Positions 1-8,318 of a stretch of 64,000 nt of DNA are shown one piece after another (the stretch's first letter is position 1; each line of letters begins with the position of its first letter). Position numbers and translations under genes: made by a program. The notes under the pieces are model-generated. The model was not told where the DNA came from. It did no database searches and saw only the letters and a list, made by a program, of their open reading frames with translations. The DNA comes from M30B53 sp964600785 (GTDB lineage: Bacteria > Planctomycetota > Planctomycetia > Pirellulales > UBA1268), in contig CAZRKH010000091.1 of assembly GCA_964600785.1 (NCBI GenBank), positions 9,118-73,117 on the forward strand. The letters run 5' to 3'.

Positions 1-234
1 GTCGGCGCGGCCCCAGATCCGCACCGGCTGCGCCTGCTGCAGCACCATCCCGGAACCGAAGACTTCCGCCAGCTCGAACGTGCCGGCATGCGTGGGGCGT
101 GCGGTGGCTGTGGTGAAGGCCACGACCGCCAGGCCAATGGCGGCCGCCGCGGCCGACAGGTTTCCGTCCGCACCGCGACGATTGTGGGAGTCTCGGCGGC
201 TGAAAGCTGAAGCGATGTTCCACACATGCCTCAT
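1..234 (-). CDS. Sialate O-acetylesterase, N-terminal part (runs off left edge)
   Basis: Reading the minus strand from an ATG at 232-234 gives 78 codons with no stop up to the window edge. Residues about 24-51 form an Ala-rich hydrophobic signal peptide. After it comes FELAEVFGSGMVLQQAQPV followed by RIWGRA, the characteristic opening of planctomycete sialate O-acetylesterases (secreted SGNH-type carbohydrate esterases that remove acetyl groups from sialic acids or other glycans). The catalytic residues lie outside the window. The start is uncertain: Met at 234 gives a long n-region, and a later start nearer the hydrophobic stretch is possible. The call rests on this short but distinctive motif. 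Confidence 0.7.
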   Translation of the reverse strand, partial: MRHVWNIASAFSRRDSHNRRGADGNLSAAAAAIGLAVVAFTTATARPTHAGTFELAEVFGSGMVLQQAQPVRIWGRAD

Positions 235-300
235 GATTGCTTGGTTCGCCTTACCCTTCAGAGAACCACATAAAGCAGATCCTCTGGCACTACGATCCGA

Positions 301-387
301 TGCGGGCGATCAAAGCCCACTTGAGCGATTCCCCAAAAAGCCGAGGTTTTTGGGCGTCGCCGATCGCCGCATCCTGCGGCGGCGGTA
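301..387 (-). repeat. Dispersed element family A, copy 1 (partial)
   Basis: On the minus strand this matches the copies at 1771, 19259 and 24557. It has the CCGCCGCAGGATGCGGCG hairpin, a block like CCCAAAAACC-TCGG-CTTTTTGGGG that folds as a terminator-like stem-loop, and a tail matching GAATCGCTCAAGTGGGC. It lacks the first hairpin (GCAGACCGTG...CACGTCTGC) seen in the fuller copies. It lies upstream of the esterase gene, so unlike the other copies it is not at a gene end. Confidence 0.75.
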
Positions 388-445
388 GTTGAAAAACCGA
401 CGGTCCCGGGCCCATCACCCGCACTGCTTGGTGCCCCTACCCAGA

Positions 446-473
446 TTGCCTGGGTAGTGTGCTACTGTATACT
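446..473 (+). promoter_or_regulatory. Candidate sigma-70 promoter for the Uma2 gene
   Basis: TTGCCT at 446-451 and TATACT at 468-473 are separated by 16 bp in an AT-richer pocket just upstream of the Uma2 reading frame. Predicted transcription start is near 480. This is a pattern match only. Confidence 0.45.
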
Positions 474-537
474 TATTCTCTAGACGGCGTGAATGCCTGT
501 TTCCGCGAATCCGCGTTTCAGCGAGGGTGCCGCTGCC

Positions 538-1131
538 ATGGTCACAATTCCTGTTAACGCCCCGTCGCGGCATCGCATCTCGGTAGAGGCGTTTCATCGC
601 ATGGGCGAGACCGGCATCCTCGGTCCCGCAGACCGGGTGGAGCTCATCGATGGGGAGATCATTGACATGTCGCCGAGCGGGGCTTTGCACGCAGCAATCG
701 TCGACATGCTCGCCAGGCACTTCGGCCGCCATGCTCGAGAGTCTGTCTACATTCGCTGCCAAAACCCACTCCGTCTGGATGACATCAACGAGCCCGAGCC
801 CGATATCGCGATCCTCCGGCCCCGGGCCGACTTCTACACGACGGCCCATCCGGGGCCGGCGGATGTGCTGCTTGTCATCGAGGTTTCCGATACGAGCTTG
901 GCCTACGACCTCGGCACGAAGGTGCCGCTCTATGCCCGGCACGGCATTCCGGAAGTCTGGGTGATCGACGCGGCCACGCGGCGGACGCGGGTGTTTCGCC
1001 AACCGATCGGTGGCACGTATTCCCTCGACACGAGCGTCGAGCCGCACGAGCCGCTCTCGTGCGCCGGGCTGGTCGATGACGCCGCAGCTCCGGTGGTCGT
1101 CGAGTTGGCCCGGCTGCTACCCATGGAGTGA
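538..1131 (+). CDS. Uma2-family (DUF820) endonuclease-like protein
   Basis: Uma2 proteins have a PD-(D/E)xK nuclease-like fold. They are abundant and paralogous in cyanobacteria and planctomycetes, and their biological role is unsettled. The sequence shows the family signature: a HRMGETGILGPADRVELIDG opening, the acidic EPEPDIAIL element, VLLVIEVSDTS, a later Lys (GTKVPLYARHGI) and EVWVIDA. These are the expected D...E-x-K positions. The frame is open from an ATG at 493, but the ATG at 538 has GAGG 11 bases upstream and matches the family N-terminus better, giving 197 aa. A sigma-70-like promoter lies just upstream. The gene sits in a repeat-rich, degraded neighbourhood. Confidence 0.85.
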   Translation: MVTIPVNAPSRHRISVEAFHRMGETGILGPADRVELIDGEIIDMSPSGALHAAIVDMLARHFGRHARESVYIRCQNPLRLDDINEPEPDIAILRPRADFYTTAHPGPADVLLVIEVSDTSLAYDLGTKVPLYARHGIPEVWVIDAATRRTRVFRQPIGGTYSLDTSVEPHEPLSCAGLVDDAAAPVVVELARLLPME

Positions 1132-1730
1132 CCCAATCCAAAGGCCAAAGGTGCCAGCCACCAAATCTGCGGCTCGTGACTGCCGGTGCCGGTGGCTCGC
1201 CGGGGTGCTTCCCGAGGTCGCTGAGCGCCGTCCGCGCGGTCTGGCGAGGGGCAGTTCGGGCTCTTTTCGTCTGGGCGGCGTGCTCGATTGCGGCTCTGCC
1301 CTCGTCACTGGGGCCAAGCATCGCGAAGGCCGCCATTCGTGGCAGCCGCTTTTTTCAGTTGAAATCCGGTGTCCGTGCTCGCGACGGTCACGCGGGCACA
1401 AAAAAGGTGGATTTGGTCGGCCCAGATAAGAGATTGGCTGGATACGAAAACTTCAAGCGTTTGCCGCTTCCCCACTTTTTGCTTGCATTCAGTTCGTTGG
1501 TATTGGCGTCGGTGGACATGGGGGTGGATTCAGTAGAAGTGAGCCTCTATTCTTTCAACAATCTGTGTTTTCAGGGCACGAACACCGGTGATTTTTCGGA
1601 CTACTTTGATGTCCAAGGCGATACTCTCGTGGTCGTTCCTGAACCGTCGACGGCGTTGCTGCTGGGCTCGGGGCTGGCCGGGCTCCTCTCCTGCCGCAAA
1701 CGCCGCCGTTCGAGCGCAACGCACGAATAA
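1128..1730 (+). CDS. PEP-CTERM-tailed protein, probably a remnant
   Basis: The last 30 residues are a textbook PEP-CTERM sorting signal: VVVPEPSTALLLGSGLAGLL followed by SCRKRRR, that is a PEP motif, a transmembrane helix and a basic cluster. Such tails target exported proteins for exosortase processing, usually in exopolysaccharide-producing bacteria. The upstream part of the frame (GTG at 1128, overlapping the Uma2 stop) is low-complexity and has no recognisable domain or proper signal peptide. A short hydrophobic stretch (HFLLAFSSLVLASVDMG) lies at about residues 117-133. The likely reading is the 3' end of a PEP-CTERM protein whose 5' part has been lost or scrambled; the true start cannot be fixed. 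Confidence 0.45.
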   Translation: MTQSKGQRCQPPNLRLVTAGAGGSPGCFPRSLSAVRAVWRGAVRALFVWAACSIAALPSSLGPSIAKAAIRGSRFFQLKSGVRARDGHAGTKKVDLVGPDKRLAGYENFKRLPLPHFLLAFSSLVLASVDMGVDSVEVSLYSFNNLCFQGTNTGDFSDYFDVQGDTLVVVPEPSTALLLGSGLAGLLSCRKRRRSSATHE

Positions 1731-1770
1731 GGTGTGATTCGTGCCAGTCACGAGGCGTGGCTGAGCCTTC

Positions 1771-1906
1771 GCAGACTGTGGAACACGTCTGCCGCCGCAG
1801 GACGCGATCGGCGACACCCCAAGCCTCGGCTTTTTGGGAAGTTGCTCAAGTGGGCTTTGATCGCCCGCGTCCGCGTGCAGGGGTCCATGGAGGGCTTTTT
1901 CCACGG
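1771..1906 (+). repeat. Dispersed element family A, copy 2
   Basis: This starts with GCAGACTGTGGAACACGTC, then the CCGCCGCAGGACGCG block, then a decayed CCCCAAGCCTCGGCTTTTTGG stem-loop, TTGCTCAAGTGGGCTTTGAT, and a GGAGGGCTTTTTCCACG tail. The block order is the same as in the copy at 19259. It begins 40 bp after the PEP-CTERM stop, and the pseudogene follows it. Confidence 0.8.
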
Positions 1907-1911
1907 GCGGT

Positions 1912-2118
1912 TCAGGCGAGGAAGTCGCGAAGTTGCGTGCGATTCTTGTCGCGAAACGAGTTGAGCTTCATCCGCATGAAGCCAGCCCCTTCGAGGGCCG
2001 TTGTGATGACCGAAAGGTCGCTGCGGCGGACAAGGATGTCCAAGTTCTGCGTGTTCCGCACGGCGGCGAGATCGACGTGGGTCACCCACACGGGCACGGC
2101 GTTGTCGCCGACCATGGC
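1912..2118 (-). pseudogene. Nucleotidyltransferase-family remnant with internal deletion
   Basis: The minus-strand frame reads AMVGDNAVPVWVTHVDLAAV then RNTQNLDILVRRSDL. This resembles the start of planctomycete nucleotidyltransferase-like proteins, where the family pattern is ALVGGMAV...R.T.DIDILVRR. It jumps directly from GAGF to RMKLNSFRDKNRTQLRDF, which resembles the far C-terminal pattern RMKLTSFRDKDRVHLRD. The intervening 60-100 residues are missing. No family-like N-terminus precedes it; the open frame upstream to 2319 is antisense to the epimerase gene. It is therefore a collapsed pseudogene between a repeat copy and the epimerase gene. Confidence 0.6.
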
Positions 2119-2189
2119 GTGGCTACACAAGAAGATGCATATGAAGAATATTTTTGGGGCACGGCCGCCGCAGCGGGTGGTTGGGGACC

Positions 2190-3449
2190 TCAGGCGGTGT
2201 GTCGCGCAAGCAGCTGCCAGCAGACCAGCTGCATCCGCGGCAGGTGGAAAGGGCCCTTCCAGAGGCTGCCTTTGGCGGTGTGGGTGGGGGTGCCGTCCCG
2301 CCGGGCCCAGCCATACCACTCGCCCTGCTCTGGGTCGGCCAGGTGGGCATGGGCCCAGGCATGGACCTTGGCATGCCAGTCACGGAAGGTTGCGTCGCCG
2401 GTGAGCGACCAGGCCATCAGCGTGGCGATCACCGCCTCGTTCTGGGGCCACCAGAACTTCATGTCATGCCAATACTCGGTGACCGGCTTGCCCAGCACGT
2501 CGCGGAAATAGAGGATCCCGCCGTATCCCTCGTCCCAGCCGATCTTCCAGCTCCAGCGGAGCATTGTCATACCCAGCTCGACCAGCGAGTCGTCGCCGCG
2601 GTCGACCCCCTCCTGCATCATGAACCAGGCTCCTTCGATCGCGTGGCCGGGATTCACCAGCCGGCCGTCGGCATGATCCAGGAAGGTATTCCCGTCGGCG
2701 AGCACGTTCTCAAGCACCGCCTCGAGCTCCGGACGCACGAAGCGGGTTTGTATCGCGTCGATCGCCGCATCGACCCGGGCGTTGATCCGGGCATGACTCC
2801 GACCGATCCAATCGGCCGCCTGCCCGCCCGCAGCGCTGTCACGTATCGCGGTCTTGCCGAGGTGAGCCAGCGAGGCCCGCAGGGCCTGCCCGGTCCCGAG
2901 CACGATCATCGGGCCGCCGAAGCCGGCGGTGGCCCGCGTGGCGGTGATCTGCTTCGGCTCGATCCCACCAGGACTCTCCAGCCGCTCGCAGGCCCGCTCG
3001 AAGAGATCGACCGCCGCCAGGGCCCGCTTTGAATCCCCGCTCGTCGCGGCATAGGCGGCAAAGGCCATCGCCGCAAACATCTCCGAAAAGACATACCGCC
3101 GCTTGCGGACAGGCCGGCCGTCGCGGGTGAGAATGAAGAACATCCGCCCGTCGGAATCGAAGCCGTGCCGCTGGAGAAACTCCACGCACGAGCGGGCCCC
3201 GGCGAGCCAGTCTTCGCGGGGCTCCAGCTCGAGAGCCAGCGTGGCAAGCAGCCAGCCGAAGCGGCCCTGGAACCAGACGCTCTTGTCGGAGTCGTAAAGA
3301 CCGCCGTCGCGATCGAGGCAGGTCAGCACCCCTCCGTGCTCGTGGTCGAGGCCGTGCCGCATCCAGAAGGGGAGCACGTTTTCAAGCAGTGCCTCGCGGT
3401 AGGTCTCGCGGAGGGCATCGAGGGGCAGGGGGGCGACGGGTCCGGGCAT
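2190..3449 (-). CDS. AGE-family epimerase/isomerase
   Basis: This 419-aa protein belongs to the N-acylglucosamine 2-epimerase (AGE) family, cytoplasmic (alpha/alpha)6-barrel enzymes that epimerise or isomerise sugars such as N-acetylmannosamine or mannose. Family hallmarks are DKSVWFQGRFGWLLATL near residue 56, LVNPGHAIEGAWFM in the middle, WHDMKFWWPQNEA at about 327-339 and a late His in KGPFHLPR at about 402. These carry the His and Arg residues that line the barrel. Length matches the family (about 400 aa). It lies 21 bp downstream of lepA on the same strand and may be cotranscribed. Substrate cannot be read from the sequence. Confidence 0.88.
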   Translation of the reverse strand: MPGPVAPLPLDALRETYREALLENVLPFWMRHGLDHEHGGVLTCLDRDGGLYDSDKSVWFQGRFGWLLATLALELEPREDWLAGARSCVEFLQRHGFDSDGRMFFILTRDGRPVRKRRYVFSEMFAAMAFAAYAATSGDSKRALAAVDLFERACERLESPGGIEPKQITATRATAGFGGPMIVLGTGQALRASLAHLGKTAIRDSAAGGQAADWIGRSHARINARVDAAIDAIQTRFVRPELEAVLENVLADGNTFLDHADGRLVNPGHAIEGAWFMMQEGVDRGDDSLVELGMTMLRWSWKIGWDEGYGGILYFRDVLGKPVTEYWHDMKFWWPQNEAVIATLMAWSLTGDATFRDWHAKVHAWAHAHLADPEQGEWYGWARRDGTPTHTAKGSLWKGPFHLPRMQLVCWQLLARHTA

Positions 3450-3470
3450 GGCTGGATCCTGCAGGCGGGG

Positions 3471-5279
3471 CTACCGCTCGCCACCGGTGTCGAGCACGGC
3501 CATGAAGGCCTTCTGCGGGATGTCGACACTCCCGATGCTCTTCATCCGCTTCTTGCCCTCCTTCTGCTTGGCCCAGAGCTTCTTCTTGCGGGAGATGTCG
3601 CCGCCGTAGCATTTGGCCGTGACGTTCTTGCGGAGTGCCGAGATCGTCTCGCGGGCGATGATCCGTGAACCGATCGCCGCCTGCAGGGCCACCTCAAACA
3701 TGTGCCGGTCGATCTCGCCGCGGAGCTTCTTCACGATCGCCCGTCCGCGGCGGTCGGCATCACGGCGGTCGCAGATGATCGAGAGGGCATCGACCTTCTT
3801 GCCGCCCACGAGGATGTCGAGCCGCACGAGATCGGCCGGAAAATAGCCGAGCATCTCGTAGTCCATCGTGCCGTAGCCCTTGGTCACGCTCTTGAGCTTG
3901 TCGTGGAGGTCGTAGATCACCTCGGCGAGCGGCAGGTCGAAAACGAGCATCGCGCGGGTCGGTGAGAGATACTCCGTTTTCAAAAAGGCACCGCGGCGGT
4001 CGGTGCACAGCTGCATGATCGGCCCGATGTATTCCGCCGGCGTGATGAAGCTCGTCCGCACGATCGGCTGGCGGAACTCCTCGATCTGACCGGGATCGGG
4101 CACGTCCTGGGGGTTGGTGATCTCCAGGGTCTCACCCTGGCTGGTGAGGATCTGGTAGGTGACGTTGGGGGCGGTCTGCACCAGGTCGAGATCCGATTCC
4201 TTCTCCAGCCGCTGCTGGATGATCTCCATGTGCAGCAGCCCCAGGAAACCGCAGCGGAAGCCGAAGCCAAGAGCCTCGCTGCTCTCTGGCTGGTATTCGA
4301 AGGAGGGGTCGTTGATGCCAAGCTTTTCCAGTGCATCCCGGAGTTCCTCGAAGTTTTCGCCTTCGCTGGGGTAGAGCCCGCAGTAGACCATCCGCTGCGG
4401 CGGCTTGTACCCGGCCAGGGCCGCGGCCGCCTCCTCGCCGGGAACGGTCACGGTGTCGCCGATGTGGACCTGCTTGACGTCCTTGATGTTGCACACGAGG
4501 TAGCCCACCTGCCCCGCGGTGAGCTGCTCGCAGGGCCGCCGGGCAGGCACGAACTGGCCCAGCTCGATCACCTCGTGGGAGCTGCCGGTCCGCAGGAAAC
4601 GGATCTTCTGGCCCTTGCGGATCGTGCCATCCACCAGGCGGATGTAGGTGATCGCCCCGCGGTAGGCGTCGTAGTGGCTGTCGAAGACCATCGCCCGCAG
4701 CACCCCCTCGGGGTCGCCGACCGGCGGCGGGATCCGCTCCACGATTCTCCCGAGCAGTTCCTCGATGCCGATCCCCGCCTTGGCACTGGCGAGGATCACC
4801 TCGTCGGAGTCGATCCCCAGGCTCTGCTCCATCTCCTCGAGCACCTCGTCGACCCGGGCGTGGGTCAGGTCGATCTTGTTGATCACCGGCACGATCGCGA
4901 GGTCCTGGCCGATCGCGGCATAGGCATTGGCCACCGTCTGGGCTTCGACCCCCTGGAAGGCGTCGACCAAAAGCACCGCGCCTTCGCAGCAGGCGAGGCT
5001 GCGGGAGACCTCGTAGTGGAAGTCGACATGCCCGGGCGTGTCGATCAGGTTCAGCTCATACCGCTCCCCCTGGTAGAGCCACTCCATCCGCACCGCCCGG
5101 GCCTTGATCGTGATCCCTCGCTGCCGCTCGAGTTCCATGTCGTCGAGCATCTGCTGCTTGAGCTGCCGCTTCTCGACGGTGCCGGTGTGCTCGAGCAGCC
5201 GGTCGGCGAGCGTGCTCTTGCCGTGGTCGATATGGGCCACGATCGAGAAGTTGCGGATGTGCTTGCAGTCGAAGGGCAT
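3471..5279 (-). CDS. lepA: Elongation factor 4 (LepA)
   Basis: This 602-aa translational GTPase back-translocates or remodels stalled ribosomes. G-motifs are AHIDHGKST at residues 15-23, DTPGHVDFHYEV and NKID. The EF4-specific C-terminal domain is present, with the LRGEIDRHMFEVALQAAIGS region and the lysine-rich end KKKLWAKQKEGKKRMKSIGS. The frame stays open upstream to 5450, but that part lies inside the ROK gene and is not LepA-like. The ATG at 5277-5279 gives the canonical MPFDCKHIRNFSIVAHIDHG start and family length. No strong Shine-Dalgarno is visible. The ROK kinase gene ends 34 bp upstream on the same strand. Confidence 0.97.
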   Translation of the reverse strand: MPFDCKHIRNFSIVAHIDHGKSTLADRLLEHTGTVEKRQLKQQMLDDMELERQRGITIKARAVRMEWLYQGERYELNLIDTPGHVDFHYEVSRSLACCEGAVLLVDAFQGVEAQTVANAYAAIGQDLAIVPVINKIDLTHARVDEVLEEMEQSLGIDSDEVILASAKAGIGIEELLGRIVERIPPPVGDPEGVLRAMVFDSHYDAYRGAITYIRLVDGTIRKGQKIRFLRTGSSHEVIELGQFVPARRPCEQLTAGQVGYLVCNIKDVKQVHIGDTVTVPGEEAAAALAGYKPPQRMVYCGLYPSEGENFEELRDALEKLGINDPSFEYQPESSEALGFGFRCGFLGLLHMEIIQQRLEKESDLDLVQTAPNVTYQILTSQGETLEITNPQDVPDPGQIEEFRQPIVRTSFITPAEYIGPIMQLCTDRRGAFLKTEYLSPTRAMLVFDLPLAEVIYDLHDKLKSVTKGYGTMDYEMLGYFPADLVRLDILVGGKKVDALSIICDRRDADRRGRAIVKKLRGEIDRHMFEVALQAAIGSRIIARETISALRKNVTAKCYGGDISRKKKLWAKQKEGKKRMKSIGSVDIPQKAFMAVLDTGGER

Positions 5280-5313
5280 CGGGATGCTGTCGCGGGGAAT
5301 CACTCGGGCCTCT

Positions 5314-6345
5314 TCATCCGCCGCGGCCGGCGGCCCGGGCCAGGCCGGCGGCACCGATGTAGCCGGCGTCACCACCGAGAGTCGCATAACGGATCGTCGT
5401 CTGCTCGGCGAGCAGCGGGAAGGCCCGATCGCGAACCTCCTGTCGAACACGCTCGATGAAGGCCCGGCCGATCGGGTCGGCCTCCCGGCCGAACGTCATC
5501 GCCCCGCCGAGCACCACGCCCTCGGGGTCGATGATGTGCATCAGGTTGACGGTGCCGATGCCCAGCCAGCCGGCCGCCTCGAGGATCAGCTCCATCGCCG
5601 TCTCGTCTCCGGCCTTCGCCTCGCGGGCAATCACGATCGGCGTGATCGGCTTGCCGGTAGCGGCCACCGTGGCCAGCCGAGTGCCGAGGCCGGCGTGCAC
5701 CGCCCCGCGGGCGGACTTCACGAGAGCCGTGGCGCTGGCGTAGGCCTCGAGGTGACCCCGCTGCCCGCAGGGGCAAAGCCTCGCCTCCGGCGAGGTGTCG
5801 ACGATGATGTGGCCGCACTCGGTGGCATGGCTGTGGTGGCCCTCCAGGCAGACCCCGTCGATCACCACCCCGCCACCGATCCCCGTGCCGAGCGTCCAGA
5901 AGACCATGCTCGCAAGGTCGCGGCCCGAGCCGATCCAATACTCGCCGTAGGCCGCGGCGGTGGCATCGTTGGCGAAGGTCACCGCGTGGTCACAGTGGGC
6001 CGACACCCGGTCGCGGATCGGGAAGTCTTCAAAGCCCGGCAGGTTGCCCGCATCGTGGATCACGCCGCTGGCAAGGTCCTGCGGCCCCGGGGTGCCCAGG
6101 CCCACCGTCGCGATTTCCCCAGGCTCGATGCCCGTCAGGGCAGCCAGGGTGGCCACGCAGCCGCCGAGCCTCGCCGCCACGTCCTCCGGCCCGCGGGCCA
6201 CCTCCGTCGGCTCGGTGTGGTAGGCCAGCGTGCGGCCCTCGTCATCGACGAGCCCGGCTTTGATATTCGTGCCGCCAAGATCGAGCCCGACGGAGAAGGG
6301 TCGCACCGCTGCCGTCAGCGGAATCCACTGCGAACGGTCAGCCAC
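5314..6345 (-). CDS. ROK-family sugar kinase (glucokinase-like)
   Basis: This 343-aa ATP-dependent sugar kinase has the N-terminal phosphate-binding motif DLGGTN at residues 22-27, a central GTGIGGGVVIDG, and the ROK signature ECGHIIVD followed by the zinc site CPCGQRGHLEAYAS. In most ROK proteins the third zinc ligand is Cys (CxCGxxGCxE). Here that position is His (GHLE), a visible substitution. Hexokinase-like length and no N-terminal helix-turn-helix separate it from the ROK repressor at 58692. It most likely phosphorylates glucose or a related hexose for glycolysis. It lies directly upstream of lepA on the same strand. Confidence 0.88.
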   Translation of the reverse strand: MADRSQWIPLTAAVRPFSVGLDLGGTNIKAGLVDDEGRTLAYHTEPTEVARGPEDVAARLGGCVATLAALTGIEPGEIATVGLGTPGPQDLASGVIHDAGNLPGFEDFPIRDRVSAHCDHAVTFANDATAAAYGEYWIGSGRDLASMVFWTLGTGIGGGVVIDGVCLEGHHSHATECGHIIVDTSPEARLCPCGQRGHLEAYASATALVKSARGAVHAGLGTRLATVAATGKPITPIVIAREAKAGDETAMELILEAAGWLGIGTVNLMHIIDPEGVVLGGAMTFGREADPIGRAFIERVRQEVRDRAFPLLAEQTTIRYATLGGDAGYIGAAGLARAAGRGG

Positions 6346-6381
6346 GCTGGTGCCTCGACCTCCTCATGCGGTCCGGGCCCG

Positions 6382-8181
6382 CTAACTGTCAGCCGGCAGC
6401 CGGCTGGTCTCCACGCTGGGCGTGGGTCCGGTGCAGGCCTTCATGAACTCGACGAGATCGGCCTTGTCCTGCTCGCTGAGCTTGAGCGGCCGGATCTTAT
6501 CGCTGAGATGCGGGTTGGGATGGCCGCCCTTGGCGTACCACTCCACCACCTCCTCGAGCGTGGCCACCGAGCCGTCATGCATGTAGGGTGCCGTGAGGGC
6601 CACGTTGCGGACCGTCGGTGTCTTGAAGGCACCGGTATCCGCGGGGTCTTTGGTCACGGCGAAGCGGCCGAGGTCGGGATTCTCCCTGTCCATCCCGATC
6701 CCGACATTGTGGTACTTCTCGTCGGCGAGGTTGGCACCCACGTGGCAGGCGGTGCAGTTGCCCTTCTCGCTGAAGAAGATGTCCCGCCCCCGCTTGGCCG
6801 ACTCGCTCATCGGGTTGGCCTTGGCCCCGGCGGTGAGCATCGCATATTTCTCGGCAAGTTCGGGGTCGTCGGCGATGTCTTCCTCGTCGAGAGCCTCGAA
6901 CGGACGCAACAGTTCGTTGTAGTCGTAGGGCGAGGGGGCCGTCACGATCGCCCGCTCAAAGGTGGCGATCGCGTCGCCCACGCGGTCGATCGTGAGTTCG
7001 CCGAAGATCGCCGCGAACTGCCGCGCGTAGACCGGCATCTCCGAGAGCCGCTTGACGACGCCCTCATGGGTGAAACCCATCTCGATCGGGTTGGCGATCG
7101 GGCCGACCGCCTGCTCCTCGAGCGAATCAACACGGCCGTCCCAAAACTGCTCGCCCGAGAGAATGCGGTTGTAGGCGACCGGCGAATTGCGGCCGCCCTG
7201 TTGGCCGTCGATGCCGACGCCGAACTGCGTGTGGGCGGTGTAGCCCTGATCGGGAGCGTGGCAGCTGGCACAGCTGACGGTCGAATCCTTGGAGAGCCGC
7301 GGATCGAAGTAGAGCTGGCGGCCCAGTTCAATCTTGGCCCGCGTGAGCGGATTCCGATCGATCCCCTGAATCTGGGTGGCACCAGCCGCCAGGCCCAGGG
7401 GAAGGACCGGATCAAGCTCGACGTGGTTGGCCGGGTCGGCGAGCCAACGGTCGATCTGCTCAAGCGTGATCAGGCCGCTGCCCGGCACCCCGGCGGTGAG
7501 TGCCGGGTCGCCGAGTTCCACCTGCTCGCGGGGCATCCCAGCCGCCGCGGCCACCGCAGCCCGGGCCTTCTCGAGGGCCGCAGAGTCGCCCCCGCCGCCG
7601 GTCGCCTCCTTGACCCGCTCGATCGCCTTGCCGGCCGCCTCCTTGGTTTTTTCGACCGCGTCCTTCGCGGCCTCACCGGCCTTTCCAGCGGCCTCCTTGG
7701 CCGCCCCACCCGCCTCGCGGGCACCCTCGCCAGCCTTCCCGGCAGCCTCTTCAACCGCCTCCTTCACACTCTCGGCCGCCTCGCCGGCCTCCTTCTTCAT
7801 CTCGGCGGCCTCTTTCTTCGAGGCCTCGATCACCTCCTCGGTCTTCTTCTCGACCGCCTCGGTCGCCTCGCCGGCCGACTTCTTGGCTTCATCGATCACG
7901 CGGTCGGCCTCGTCCTTGGCGGCATCGACCGCTTCCTTCGCCTTCTCGCCGAGCGTCTCGTCGGCCTTGCCCTCGCCGCCGTCGGCGGGCACCATCTCGA
8001 TCTCTTCGACCTCCACCACCTCTCCGGCGGGCTTCTTCGGTTCGGAGGGGGCACAGCCTGAAAGCAGCATGGCACACGGCAGCACGACGGCTGCAAGCAT
8101 TCCCAGGCGGCGGCATGCACCACGGTGCTCCCCGGGCTCAACAACGGACGGCTTCTCGGCCTCGGCATGGACACGTGACAT
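6382..8181 (-). CDS. Di-haem cytochrome c peroxidase-like lipoprotein with long Ala/Lys/Glu coiled coil
   Basis: The 599-aa product has a lipoprotein signal with lipobox LLSGC (Cys43). Residues about 60-200 form an amphipathic Ala/Lys/Glu-rich heptad or 11-mer-like region (KKEAGEAAESVKEAVEEAAG type repeats). The C-terminal 370 residues are a MauG/bacterial cytochrome c peroxidase domain with two CxxCH haem sites, VSCASCHAPDQG and CTACHVGANL, and the GRQLYFDPRLSKD and FKTPTVRNVALTAPYMHDGS hallmarks. The enzyme would reduce H2O2 or oxidise a protein partner at the cell envelope. The start is supported by GAGGAG 10 bases upstream. The coiled coil resembles LEA or apolipoprotein-like segments and is unusual in this family; it may act as a spacer or oligomerisation stalk. 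Confidence 0.88.
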   Translation of the reverse strand: MSRVHAEAEKPSVVEPGEHRGACRRLGMLAAVVLPCAMLLSGCAPSEPKKPAGEVVEVEEIEMVPADGGEGKADETLGEKAKEAVDAAKDEADRVIDEAKKSAGEATEAVEKKTEEVIEASKKEAAEMKKEAGEAAESVKEAVEEAAGKAGEGAREAGGAAKEAAGKAGEAAKDAVEKTKEAAGKAIERVKEATGGGGDSAALEKARAAVAAAAGMPREQVELGDPALTAGVPGSGLITLEQIDRWLADPANHVELDPVLPLGLAAGATQIQGIDRNPLTRAKIELGRQLYFDPRLSKDSTVSCASCHAPDQGYTAHTQFGVGIDGQQGGRNSPVAYNRILSGEQFWDGRVDSLEEQAVGPIANPIEMGFTHEGVVKRLSEMPVYARQFAAIFGELTIDRVGDAIATFERAIVTAPSPYDYNELLRPFEALDEEDIADDPELAEKYAMLTAGAKANPMSESAKRGRDIFFSEKGNCTACHVGANLADEKYHNVGIGMDRENPDLGRFAVTKDPADTGAFKTPTVRNVALTAPYMHDGSVATLEEVVEWYAKGGHPNPHLSDKIRPLKLSEQDKADLVEFMKACTGPTPSVETSRLPADS

Positions 8182-8318
8182 CGATCAAAACTCCTCGAAC
8201 GGGTATGCGAAAACCACCGACCGTTTCGATTCCAGGCCGGACCAACCATCGCCCATAAGTGTAGGCGAGCCGGGCGGCGGAAAACAGACTGGCCGAAACC
8301 CCCGAGAGCCCTGAGGTT

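Noticed and set aside
80..388. Plus-strand 102-aa ORF at the left edge
   Set aside because: Antisense to the esterase signal-peptide region and then reads through a family A repeat; no domain.
5104..8061. 985-codon plus-strand ORF
   Set aside because: Lies antisense to lepA, the ROK kinase and the peroxidase, all with firm motifs; the composition (His/Arg/Gly/Pro-rich) is a GC shadow.
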